From the NCBI GenBank assembly GCA_034231615.1, contig CM067316.1:30681714-30745713 (forward strand): a DNA stretch of 64,000 nucleotides, given 5' to 3'. Both the position numbers and the translations under genes were made by a program. Below, in pieces: positions 1 to 7,789 of the stretch (the first letter of the stretch is position 1; the number at the start of each line of letters is the position of its first letter). The notes beneath the pieces are model-generated. The model was not told the DNA's origin, did no database searches, and worked only from the letters and a program-made list of their open reading frames with translations. Source of the DNA: Meghimatium bilineatum (Eukaryota > Mollusca > Gastropoda > Stylommatophora > Philomycidae).

Positions 1-508
1 GTAGGGTTGTAGTAATGGCGTGACAACATTTTGTCTACCATGATTCCCAAATAGGTGTTTTAGTAGGCGTAGGAATTTGACTTTTCGTTTTCTTCCTGAG
101 CATACGTTTAGGTGGTTCGGATGGTACGTCGATCTTGTCTGGAATTTTCTCCGCTGTTTCTTCGGTTTTATGTGGTGGTTCGATAGGCACCGTCAGAGTT
201 GGTTAGTTATGTGGTGGTTCTACAGGTACCACGGCTGGTGGTTTGAAGTCTAATAAACCCAGCGGTATGTTTTTGTACTCGTCAAGGCGAGTCAAATACT
301 GTTGTAATGTTTGCTGGTAAGGTCTAGCTTTATCAGCGTTAGAGAAATCAGTTCGATCTAAAACGTCACGCATCTGTAGATCCAGATCACGCATGCTATC
401 CGTTAAACTATCAGGTACGTAGATTTTTTCTATAAAGTTTCTAGTACTCGCGGATCGATCAGCAACATTTTCTTGGCCATTATACACCCAAGAGACTACC
501 CAACACAC
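1..508 (-). pseudogene. Polinton/adintovirus-like accessory protein remnant, runs off left edge
   Basis: A minus-strand frame runs from 508 to a TAA at 203-205, and the same frame stays open beyond it to the window edge. The stop sits between two near-identical short stretches (VPVEPPH before it, VPIEPPH after it), so it probably interrupts one protein. A leucine- and aspartate-rich segment (with DLDLQMRDVLDRTD) is followed by a proline-rich part and a lysine/arginine-rich end. This resembles the small uncharacterised protein that follows the basic accessory protein in animal Polintons and adintoviruses, as I remember the family. The expected start is the ATG at 480-478, which overlaps the stop of the upstream gene, but that ATG is in another frame, so a frameshift lies at about 440-480. 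Function is unknown. The copy is broken. Confidence 0.55.
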
Positions 509-802
509 TCAGGACAGGTTTCAGTAAAGCACCTATGAAACCACCTTGTTGAAGAATATGATTCGTCTTTTCACTGTGGTCTTTTTGTGAGTGAGTTGTC
601 TGAGATTAGTCTTGTGCCGTTGCAGTCGGGTCTTCTGATGCTTGGTTAGTCGAACATGACCTTTTAATATATTGTGGGAACATTCACACAGAGTGTGTAT
701 GAGATCCGGTGATGCCGCTTTTATTATACTCTTCATGGCAGCTGTTTTTGCCCGACACAGGACTTTTAACATTGGACCGTGGCGTCTCAAAGCGTCAGTC
801 AT
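480..802 (-). pseudogene. Polinton/adintovirus-like small basic protein, frameshifted
   Basis: The 89-codon minus frame starts at 802 and contains HGPMLKVL, SPDLIHTLCECSHNILKG and an H-Q-K-T-R-L basic stretch. These are hallmarks of the short basic protein encoded beside the packaging ATPase in Polinton-like viruses. The expected hydrophobic glycine/leucine-rich tail is present but in a neighbouring frame (about 550-480), so one frameshift separates the basic part from the membrane-like tail. The TAA of the shifted frame (482-480) overlaps the ATG of the next gene, a compact virus-like arrangement. The role of the family is not firmly known; association with virion or membrane is only an inference. 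This copy is inactive. Confidence 0.6.
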
Positions 803-804
803 TT

Positions 805-1408
805 TTATTTTGGTACGTATACTTCTTGGTTTTCTCCAGGAAATATATGACTCCGCAATCTCAAATGATCAGGTGCTGCCTGTCTGAGATCTATCAACAA
901 ATAACCATGCGGGGACGCTGTTGCATCTTTAAAACTATGTTGCACATAACTGTTCTGACCGGGGTACATTTGCTTGGCCAAATGTATAATCTGCGAGCCG
1001 TCACGTGGGTTCTTCAAAAGCACAATATAGTGAGAGTTGAGGCTAATGGTTCGGTGTTATTTGCTTTTACCAAACAAATTCTGCACAATATACAACATCA
1101 GACTCCGATGATGACTTTCTTTAGTGAATAATTTACTAACGCGAACATATGTTTCATTCATCAATAACCAACAGTCTTGGTTTATCACCATTCCATTCCT
1201 CCACGTCTGGTAGTCCTTCAATAAATTTAACACCAGGCATTGTCTCATACGCAGCCTGCCACGCACCATAAAACCAGATAATTTCCTCTGGTATCGGAGC
1301 CTCCATTTCATGCACATATTTTAAGAAATTTTGCACAAAAACAGTTTTTCCGCACCAAGTCGGACCTGCAATCATAGCTGTAAAAGGATGTTTCCACCTC
1401 GTATCCAT
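805..1408 (-). pseudogene. Polinton-type DNA packaging ATPase (HerA/FtsK fold), degenerate
   Basis: The most likely start is the ATG at 1408, just before WKHPFTAMIAGP. A Walker A motif (GPTWCGKT) lies near 1375-1350 and a Walker B (LLVIDE) at about 1175-1157. The rest of the protein continues in a different frame from about 1160 (LFTKESHHR, YIVQNLFGK), so one base was lost or gained directly after Walker B. A TAA at 1057-1059 then interrupts the frame, which resumes as HRTISLNSHY and KNPRD and ends with LRLRSHIFPGE at 805. These are the landmarks of the Polinton/adintovirus genome-packaging ATPase, which pumps DNA into capsids. Total length, about 200 codons, fits the family. The two lesions make this a fossil. 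Capsid, protease, integrase and polymerase B genes are not in the window. Confidence 0.75.
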
Positions 1409-2225
1409 TTCTGTTAATAACCATTTTTGTCGTATGTTACATATATTTATAAAACACACACACACACAGCGCACCATAGCCATAATTTCCAACACAAATT
1501 TAAGTGGAAAACACTACCCACCCAGCATACACACACATATATACTACCCACCCCTTTTCCAGTTGTCTGGATCGGGAACCTCGCCGCTCCCCCGCCCGCC
1601 CCGCCGATATCAGGACTGCGCCCCGCTCCAGGCACACACACCGCGCGGGTTCATCCAGTTTCGACCAGTTTCTACTGTTTCGATTGCCACCATATTGGAT
1701 GTGCGAGCACACTCAGCACATTCGATTGCACACTCAGCACATTCATGGCACACTCGGCACACTCAGCACATCCACGTATCGTTCCATCCCTGATACACTA
1801 CTATCGTTGTTTTGTAGTAAGATGAACCATAATTGTTCAGTCAATTTTCAACAGAATGTATTCCAGCACTGTCAATCTTTTATAGGCATTTAATAATATG
1901 GTCAGAGTGTTTTATGTTCAGTACGTTTCTCGGAATTACAGAAAAATGTAATTTTGACCTTCACGTCGTTCATGACCTCACGAATAATGAAGTGAGTACA
2001 ACTCATGTAACCTCAAGAAGTTAATTAATAGGTGGACACAGTCGATAGGTTGAATGATATCCACTATGGAAATATATTTTTAAAAAGTGACTTCAAAAAC
2101 ATTGCGTTTCACTTTTGGAACAATATATAAATAGAATGAAAGCTTTCATTCGTGTCTTGCCACGGCCCAAATGTTGAGTGTCGATACTGTTACCTAACAG
2201 GATTGCCGTAAAAGACGAGGATCAA
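1409..2225. other. Intergenic stretch upstream of the Polinton ATPase; no gene seen
   Basis: A short (CA)n run at 1454-1466 is followed by a GC-richer segment (about 1560-1660), a short tandem repeat and then AT-rich DNA up to the LTR. Overlapping open frames here on both strands are histidine/threonine- or cysteine-rich translations of simple repeats and have no family resemblance. Confidence 0.5.
1703..1772. repeat. Short degenerate tandem repeat (GCACACTCAGCACATT-like)
   Basis: Imperfect 8-16 bp units built on GCACACTC and AGCACATTC are repeated about five times. Simple minisatellite, no coding content. Confidence 0.6.
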
Positions 2226-2674
2226 TGGTAAGAGGCTATGCCCCTAGCGTTACGCAACTTAAAACTCTTGCCAATTCTATTGTCTGGTTGTTGCGAGTAT
2301 CCACGACTTCAGACGGACTCTGTGTGAGTTTGTAGACACTCGTCTTATCCTAGTCCAAACATCCCATTGTCCTTCCTGAGGTATGGTATAGTAGCGTCAT
2401 GTCTGCCTCCCGTGTCCGAGTGCGTAAGATGCAGACTCGTGATAAATAATATTGCCTTTAGCTAAAGCGTACTAGCTTGTCTCAGACTTTCTGTCTGACA
2501 TGTGCACGAACAACTCGTCTGCAATTTAAAGTATTTGTACCAAAATTTACACAATAGCAAAACATTCAATGTGTTGCATTTCCCCCGTCCATCTCTTGCT
2601 ATCTGTGAAGGGTTCTCACTTCTTACTGTGAAACCCCCTGCCTGTGAAGGGTTCCGCAACCAGATACTATCACA
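2226..2674 (-). repeat. 3' LTR of the gag-RRM retroelement
   Basis: This 449-bp block is repeated in the same orientation at 5412-5860 with about nine substitutions, roughly 2% divergence. Read on the minus strand it begins TGTGATA and ends TTACCA, the usual TG..CA LTR termini. A purine tract lies directly upstream on the minus strand (2686-2675), which identifies this copy as the 3' LTR. The two outer flanks do not show an obvious 4-6 bp target duplication. Confidence 0.85.
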
Positions 2675-2686
2675 TCTCGCCCCCTT
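2675..2686 (-). promoter_or_regulatory. Polypurine tract (plus-strand primer) next to 3' LTR
   Basis: On the minus strand the sequence AAGGGGGCGAGA directly abuts the TGTGATA start of the 3' LTR. It is the expected position and composition of an LTR-retrotransposon polypurine tract. Confidence 0.7.
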
Positions 2687-2837
2687 GTCACAAAAAAACT
2701 TTATGCGGCTTTGTGTCGTGGAGAATCTAAGTCTATACTTAATTCTGCTGAGGCGGAAGGCCAAGCATAAATTTTTCCGGATATAATAAGTGAAAACAGT
2801 GATCCCTCCAACCATTCTGTCTTCTATCAATCTATAG

Positions 2838-3329
2838 CTATGTATCAACTATGTACATCCAATGGGACGTTATATACAAACTACCTAAAAACCACGTCCG
2901 CCATCTTCCCGGATAGTTCTCTACTGCGTCTGTCTCGTACTCTAACAGGGCTCGGGCGAGTACTTCACTCTCGCGTCTGGTAGTCTGTAGTTGACTACGT
3001 ACATCATATAATTCTTTCCGCAAGTCTGCAGATTCCTCGTTCAGGGTTCTCAACTGTGACTGAAGTGTCGCCGTTATGACTTCCACAGGTCGCTGTGAGT
3101 CCTGTTTCCTCTGGGGCTTGTGGCGTTCTTCAACCTGCCTTCTTAGTGTGTGCAGATCTCTTGATAAATCGCTGTCCAATTTCTCTGTTTTTGTCCCGTC
3201 CCGTTCCACTGCTGCGATTACTCGGTTACGGTTGTCACCCTGGTTAGGTGGCTTATGGTTGGCCATTTCATCGTTTCTTGGTCGGGCTGGGGTGATAGAC
3301 ACACCTTTGGTTCGTCTTATGTGGTCCGC
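2838..3329 (-). CDS. Coiled-coil C-terminal part of the RRM protein of the LTR element
   Basis: The frame is the same as that of the RRM segment upstream, from which it is separated only by the TAG at 3330-3332. Directly after the stop it reads a basic stretch and then GVSITPARPR, which fits the fourth strand of an RRM, so the stop cuts a single domain. An asparagine-rich linker (KPPNQGDNRN) and a long charged region with heptad leucines follow (TLQSQLRTLNEESADLRKEL, then RSQLQTTRRESEVLARALL). That region is a strong coiled-coil candidate of about 60 residues, suggesting oligomerisation. An ATG near 3267 would allow independent translation. No enzyme motif is visible. Confidence 0.6.
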   Translation of the reverse strand, partial: ADHIRRTKGVSITPARPRNDEMANHKPPNQGDNRNRVIAAVERDGTKTEKLDSDLSRDLHTLRRQVEERHKPQRKQDSQRPVEVITATLQSQLRTLNEESADLRKELYDVRSQLQTTRRESEVLARALLEYETDAVENYPGRWRTWFLGSLYITSHWMYIVDT

Positions 3330-3739
3330 CTACTGAAGACATTTTTCTCTGTCCTTCGAGTTTTTAAACTCAAGGAAGGCGAACGGACGACGTTTGCCTT
3401 CTTTATTTACAGATAGAAACACCTCTTTGATTTCTCCGAACCAGCGGAAGTAGTTGGCTATTTCAAAACGCACATTGCTGTTTATTTTGTCAATAAACAA
3501 TCTCCCCCCGTTGTACGCTCCTGGTGCCAACATCGGTACAATTCTGTTTCCCGTTACTGCTCTATCTATGCGCCTGCGACTGACTACAAAGAGCGTGCCT
3601 GGTGCGCTCCTAATCTGTCTTTTTCGCTCGTTCCTCACTACTACCCCTATTCTTCCAACTGCTCTGTCTCTATTAAAGGCGACCTTGCCTTGGGGTCCGC
3701 TCCGGTAGGTCCCTATCTCCGAGCGGGACGTCCGTTTCC
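3330..3739 (-). CDS. RRM-domain segment in the -1 frame after gag
   Basis: The frame is open from within the gag end (GGG AAA CGG at the slippery site) down to TAG 3330-3332. It carries an RNA recognition motif. RNP2-like LFIDKI lies at 3500-3483, helix 1 and strand 2 cover FEIANYFRWFGEIKEVFLSV, and RNP1-like RPFAFLEF lies at 3389-3366 with proline where glycine is usual. A basic N-terminal part (VVRNERKRQIR) precedes it. The RRM is a single-stranded nucleic-acid binding fold, so genomic RNA binding or chaperoning is a reasonable inference. No standard start codon is needed if ribosomes arrive by -1 frameshifting from gag; an internal start cannot be excluded. The TAG inside the second helix of the domain probably damages it. 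Confidence 0.7.
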
Positions 3740-3740
3740 C
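3697..3740 (-). promoter_or_regulatory. Predicted -1 programmed ribosomal frameshift signal
   Basis: On the minus strand the heptamer GGGAAAC (3740-3734) lies in the gag zero frame as G GGA AAC, the classical X XXY YYZ arrangement used by several retroviruses at gag-pro. A 7-nt spacer follows. The arm CCGCTC (3726-3721) can then pair with GAGCGG (3702-3697), with extra GG/CC pairs inside and GT/AC pairs outside across single-base bulges. Slipping by -1 leads straight into the RRM frame; the gag stop lies only 19 nt after the heptamer. Confidence 0.7.
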
Positions 3741-4504
3741 GACGTCCAGGCCGTTGGGTGTCTTGTCTCCTCGTGACGTCTTGTTTCTAGCTGAGCGTCT
3801 TGTCTACGCTCCTGTATCCTGCCACTTTCTCCGAACTCTGTTTCATCTAACCTCTCGGTTCTGTGTTCTCGTGAGTCGGTACCCAACCTGAATTCGATCC
3901 ATTTATTAGTGCGCTCCTTCGTCTGTGCTAAACGAAGAGCATCGTCTAGCGTGCTGGGATCGGTTTCAATGAGGTGACGTTTAATCGCTCCTGGCAGCAA
4001 TCCTTCTACAAAATAGTGCAGGAGTATTCTCCCTACACCTCCTTCCTTCATTTCCTGGGGGAAAGCTTCTTCTACCAGACGTAACAGTCTGTCTCCGAAA
4101 GCTTCCACTGTTTCAGCCACGTTTTGTCTAACCTTTGTTAGCATTACCAGCGCATATTCGGATCCAGAGAGTCCACCATATCTCCGTTCTAATCCCGATT
4201 GGAAGTCCTTCCAGGATTCTGCGGGTACTCTCTCTATCGTGAGCCTAATCGTCTCCGCTACTATACCGTTGCTAGCTTGCAGAGCTAACAATTTCTTGTT
4301 ATAGTCGCTGTCTCTTGTCAACAACGCGCAATTTTTTATTTCTGCTATCCAGCTCTTGAAATGCTCTTCGTTCCCTGAGAACGGTGTAATAACGGTAGCC
4401 GAGGCTTGCCATCTCAAGGCTTGTATTAATTCGCGCTGCTCAGACTTCTCTACTTCTTCATTGTTGGCTACTGGGGCTAAGGCCTCCGTCGCCTTTTGTT
4501 CCAT
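3713..4504 (-). CDS. Gag-like capsid protein of LTR retroelement
   Basis: This 263-codon frame with an ATG at 4504 encodes a Ty3/gypsy-type gag. The N-terminal part leads into ITPFSGNEEHFKSWIAEIKN, where the F.G......W pattern is typical of the retrotransposon gag domain. The middle contains ESWKDFQSGLERRYGGL and ALVMLTKVRQNVAETVEAF, the capsid C-terminal-like helices, and LDDALRLAQTKERTNKW marks the end of the domain. The C-terminus is arginine/glutamate-rich and lacks a CCHC zinc knuckle, so the downstream RRM may supply the RNA-binding function. The frame has no internal stops and is probably intact. Gag would form cytoplasmic virus-like particles. Confidence 0.8.
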   Translation of the reverse strand: MEQKATEALAPVANNEEVEKSEQRELIQALRWQASATVITPFSGNEEHFKSWIAEIKNCALLTRDSDYNKKLLALQASNGIVAETIRLTIERVPAESWKDFQSGLERRYGGLSGSEYALVMLTKVRQNVAETVEAFGDRLLRLVEEAFPQEMKEGGVGRILLHYFVEGLLPGAIKRHLIETDPSTLDDALRLAQTKERTNKWIEFRLGTDSREHRTERLDETEFGESGRIQERRQDAQLETRRHEETRHPTAWTSGNGRPARR

Positions 4505-5411
4505 TTTCTCCCAACACTTCTTTTATGAGTTTCTTGTTACTAACTCCGTAACGTCCTCTCAACTCTACTATTATCTCTGGATAGCCTTAATCCGCTTAAC
4601 TGCTAATCTATGTGTGAACAAACAATCCTACTTGAGTTATATTACCAAGTTGACATATATATAAAATGCATGAAACAAATATGTCAAGTATCTAATTTTT
4701 TCACTCTGTGAATATAACATTCATAAATTCAATATCTCCTCTGTGGATCTAACATTAATAAATTCAATATCTCCTCTGTGGAAGGAACATTTATAATTTC
4801 GATATTTCCTTTGTGGAATAAACATTTATAAATTCAGTATCTAATTAATGTTAACTTTAACTATTTATGTTAAACACCAAAACAAATGTTCATTTCTCTC
4901 AGTCGTTCTGGTCCAGTCGGAGAATTTATAAATTTAGCTATAGTCTCCACGGAGTAATAGATTGTTCGTAAATTAGATAGCAATTGTTCACTTCTCTCTG
5001 TTCTGTGATAATTAGTTAGTATGACATACTCACATCAATGTCCGTCTGTTGTTCCTTGAAATTATACTAAACTGAATTGATTCATTAACCGCACAGGTAA
5101 CTGAAATTCGCGACAGCTCGTGTCGCAACTTGAAACTAAATTTAACACACACCAATTTTCTCTTTGAAACTTCTGCGTTTCAGTATAATTGGCCTTCGTG
5201 ATAATCAAATATAGGGTAGTACTCCGCGATGGCCCAGACGATCCGTAGTCAGATGGTGAGGTCCTAAACTCCACCCTTCTTCTTACTCCCCACCTATCAT
5301 CTTCTCTTCTCGGTCCGCACTTCTGCTGCTTCTGACTCCGCCTCTACATTATGACCTGTCAAACTCCTGTACGCGTTTATTAAACCATGCGTAACGTTAG
5401 ATGTTCCTCTC
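4505..5411 (-). other. 5' leader of the gag-RRM LTR element
   Basis: About 0.9 kb between the 5' LTR and the gag start, without a convincing reading frame. It contains a 35-bp tandem repeat. The sequence right after the LTR (GAGAGGAACATC on the minus strand) does not match a familiar tRNA 3' end. Confidence 0.6.
4704..4841. repeat. Four 33-35 bp tandem repeats in the LTR-element leader
   Basis: Units of the form CTGTGGATCTAACATTAATA followed by AATTCAATATCTCCT are repeated four times with moderate divergence. They lie inside the untranslated leader of the element, where repeats may act in packaging or transcription (inference). Confidence 0.75.
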
Positions 5412-5860
5412 TGGTAAGAGGCTAAGCCCCTAGCGTTACGCAACTTAATACTCTTGCCAATTCTATTGTCTGGTTGTTGCGAGTATCCACGACTTCAGAC
5501 AGACTCTGTGTGAGTTTGTAGACACTCGTCTTATCCTAGTCCAAACATCCCATTGTCCTTCCTGAGGTATGGTATAGTAGCGTCATGTCTGCCTCCCGTG
5601 TCCGAGTGCGTAAGATGCAGACTCGTGATAAATAATATTGCCTTTAGATAAAGCGTACTAGCTTGTCTCAGACTTTCTGTCTGACATGTGCGCGAACAAC
5701 TCGTCTGCAATTTAAAGTATTTGTACCAGAATTTAGACAAGAGCAAAACATTCAATGTGTTGCATTTCCCCCGTCCATCTCTTGCTATCTGTGAAGGGTT
5801 CTCACTTCTTACTGTGAAACCCCCTGCCTGTGAAGGGTTCCGCAACCAGATAATATCACA
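5412..5860 (-). repeat. 5' LTR of the gag-RRM retroelement
   Basis: Partner of the LTR at 2226-2674, same length and orientation. On the minus strand it begins TGTGATAT and ends CTCTTACCA. It contains two copies of a GAACCCTTCACAG-like motif near its start on the minus strand. Confidence 0.85.
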
Positions 5861-5864
5861 TCTG

Positions 5865-6195
5865 TAGTCTGATCACGGGTTTGTAACTTTCTACACATTC
5901 AGTAATGGTGGCTGTTTTATAACTCTCAAATGCATTCAGTAGAAGTCGCTGGTTTGTAACTCTTTATACATCCAATAGTTATGGATGTTTTGTAATTCTC
6001 TATACATTCAGTTGTGTAGTTGTTTCGTAGCTCTCTATAAAGTCAATAGAGATGTGTGTTATGTAACTCTCTATACATTCAGTAGAGGTGGCTGTTTTGC
6101 AACGCAATATATTCAGTAGCGGTGGATATTTTGTAACTCTATACATTCAGTAGTGGTGAATGTTTATAACTATCTATAAATTCAATTGCAAAGTA
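5865..6195. repeat. Degenerate 35-40 bp minisatellite, left part
   Basis: About eight units built on TTTGTAACTCTCTATACATTCAGTAGTGGTGGATG vary in length and sequence. The array is interrupted at 6196-6690 by a LINE tail and continues to 7240. Confidence 0.8.
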
Positions 6196-6690
6196 CTTTC
6201 AATGACATGAGGAAAATAAATTAAAATCTAAATAAATTACAAACAAGCTAAAATTAGAATCATAAAAAGGTTCATCTATTCTATATTAATGTATGGGTCA
6301 GAAACATGAACAATGAACAAACAATAAGAAATCAATGTATGCCTTTAAGATGTGGATATATAAAAGAATATGGAGAACATAATATAAAGAGAAGAAAGCA
6401 AGTAAACCGTTTCTAACACTGAATATGAAGAAAGGATTATTAAAGGAAATAAAGATCAAGCAAATAAATATTTTTTTCTACATTAAAAGATATTTTTAAA
6501 AGACTTGAGAGTAAAGTCAAAGGGAGACGAACAAGAGGTAGGCAGAGATACAAGAAAGGAGAGAAAAATCACAAGATGGACAGGTTACAATCTAGAAGAG
6601 TGCACCACAAAACAAGAGACAGGGAACATTGAAGGTCTGTTTCAGCCAACCATCGTTGCGGAGACGAAACTTGATGATGATAATGATACA
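6196..6690 (+). pseudogene. LINE 3' end fragment (RTE/CR1-like RT C-terminus) inside minisatellite
   Basis: Broken plus-strand frames contain a C-terminal RT signature (an INVWVRNMNNEQ match to the YGSETW region, then MWIYKRIWR-like and RGRQRYK). A WRS..AN.RCG.ET ending and a GATGATGATAATGAT tail at about 6670-6690 follow. The same ending and tail recur at 15440-15495, so this is a family-specific 3' end. Heavily 5'-truncated, as usual for LINEs, and inactive. Confidence 0.6.
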
Positions 6691-7240
6691 TTGAGTAGTG
6701 GTAGATGTTTTGAAACGCTTTATATATTCTGTAGTGGTATATATTGAGTGGCTTTCTATACATTATGTGGTCTATGTAACTGTATATATTCAGTGATGGT
6801 AGATGTTTTGTAACGCTATCTACATTCAGTGATGGTAGTTGTTTTTAATTCTATACTCTAGTTGTGGTAGATGCTTTGCAACTTTTAAAATTTCAGTTGT
6901 TGCAGATGTTTTCTAGCTCCAGGGAGCTACAATTGAGAGCTAGAAAACAATCACCACCACTGAATGTATAGAGAGTTGCAAAACTTCCACCACTAGCTAG
7001 AATACATCAGTGGTATTAGATGTTTTTCACATCTCTATAAATTCAGTGGGGGTAGAGGTTTTTTTTAAATTCTAAACACTAGTTTTGGTAGATGCTTTGC
7101 AACTCCCTATACAATCAGTTGTTGTAGACGTTTTGTAGCTACCTATATATTTAGCAGTAGTAGATGTTTTTTCAACTCTCTATACAGTCAGTGGCGGTAG
7201 ATGTTTTAAAATTCTCTATACATTCAGTAATGGGGATCCA
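6691..7240. repeat. Degenerate 35-40 bp minisatellite, right part, with inverted block
   Basis: Continuation of the 5865 array (units with GGTAGATGTTTTGTAAC and CTATACATTCAGT). At about 6945-6990 the unit appears in reverse complement (CCACCACTGAATGTATAGAG), preceded by a 12-bp inverted pair GTTTTCTAGCTC and GAGCTAGAAAAC around 6909-6950. Confidence 0.75.
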
Positions 7241-7456
7241 CACTGAAGCGAGATTCTTACCGCGGAGATGGGGTAACATTCAGCTAACAGAGACTGAAAT
7301 CTAGGACTGGCCAGGCCCTCTAAAATCGAACAAGACTACAGTCTGCGAAAGCAAGTACAGATGCTGAAGACGGAGGCAACCAGCCTAGAAGTAACCACAA
7401 CAATCAGGATGCTAAGCACAAACCCACGCATATTGAATATTTTTATATCTCATGTA
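7241..7456. other. Unassigned stretch between minisatellite and SINE
   Basis: Purine-rich on the plus strand, no open frame of note. It may be part of an unrecognised LINE end. Confidence 0.4.
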
Positions 7457-7457
7457 T

Positions 7458-7670
7458 GGGTGTGTCGCATGGCCGAGAGGTTAAAACGCTAGTCTCACAC
7501 TAGTGAGGTCTAGAGTTCGATCCCCCGGTAAGGACTGGGTTTTTTCTGGCGTGAGTTTTAAATAAAAAATTCACCCTGTACATGACGTGGTGACAGCAAG
7601 AGCATGCGGCTTTTATCACACAGCTGTTCAATCCTCCCTGCAACACATGAACTGGTAAAATGCAGTATTG
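7458..7670 (+). mobile_element. tRNA-headed SINE, copy 1
   Basis: An RNA polymerase III A box (TGGCCGAGAGG, 7470-7480) and B box (AGTTCGATCCC, 7514-7524) lie 34 bp apart, as in tRNA-derived SINEs. A tRNA-unrelated body ends in a conserved part (CATGCGGCTTTTATC, then CCTCCCTGCAACACATG and TGCAGTA) shared with copies at 23733-23944 and 28500-28590. Not a functional tRNA gene: the head lacks proper acceptor pairing. The TSD is unclear. Confidence 0.75.
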
Positions 7671-7789
7671 ACAATTTTTTTAAATTTATTTTATTTCATG
7701 TGTGTTATCTCCATAATGACCGTGTCTATCTCCAGCAACAGGAAGTTCTCAATTGTCACGAGAAGCCAGGAGACACGAGAATATGACAA

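Larger units (their letters stand above)
2226..5860 (-). mobile_element. Compact non-autonomous LTR retroelement encoding gag, RRM and coiled coil
   Basis: The element is 3,635 bp long, with identical-length LTRs, a 0.9-kb leader (4505-5411), gag (4504-3713), a -1-frame RRM segment (about 3739-3330) and a coiled-coil segment in the same frame as the RRM (3329-2838). There is no room for, and no trace of, protease, reverse transcriptase, RNase H or integrase. If mobile, it must have used enzymes in trans, perhaps from relatives of the element at 31464-35000, whose gag has a similar KER..KW.E.R.G segment. The tRNA primer site after the 5' LTR is not recognisable. About 2% LTR divergence suggests a fairly young insertion. 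Confidence 0.8.

Noticed and set aside
1434-1893. Overlapping plus frames of 119-132 codons upstream of the Polinton ATPase
   Set aside because: Composition follows CACACA and GCACACTC repeats; no domain seen.
7461-7530. A genuine tRNA gene
   Set aside because: A and B boxes are good but acceptor and anticodon arms do not pair properly, and the sequence continues into a SINE body shared with other copies.
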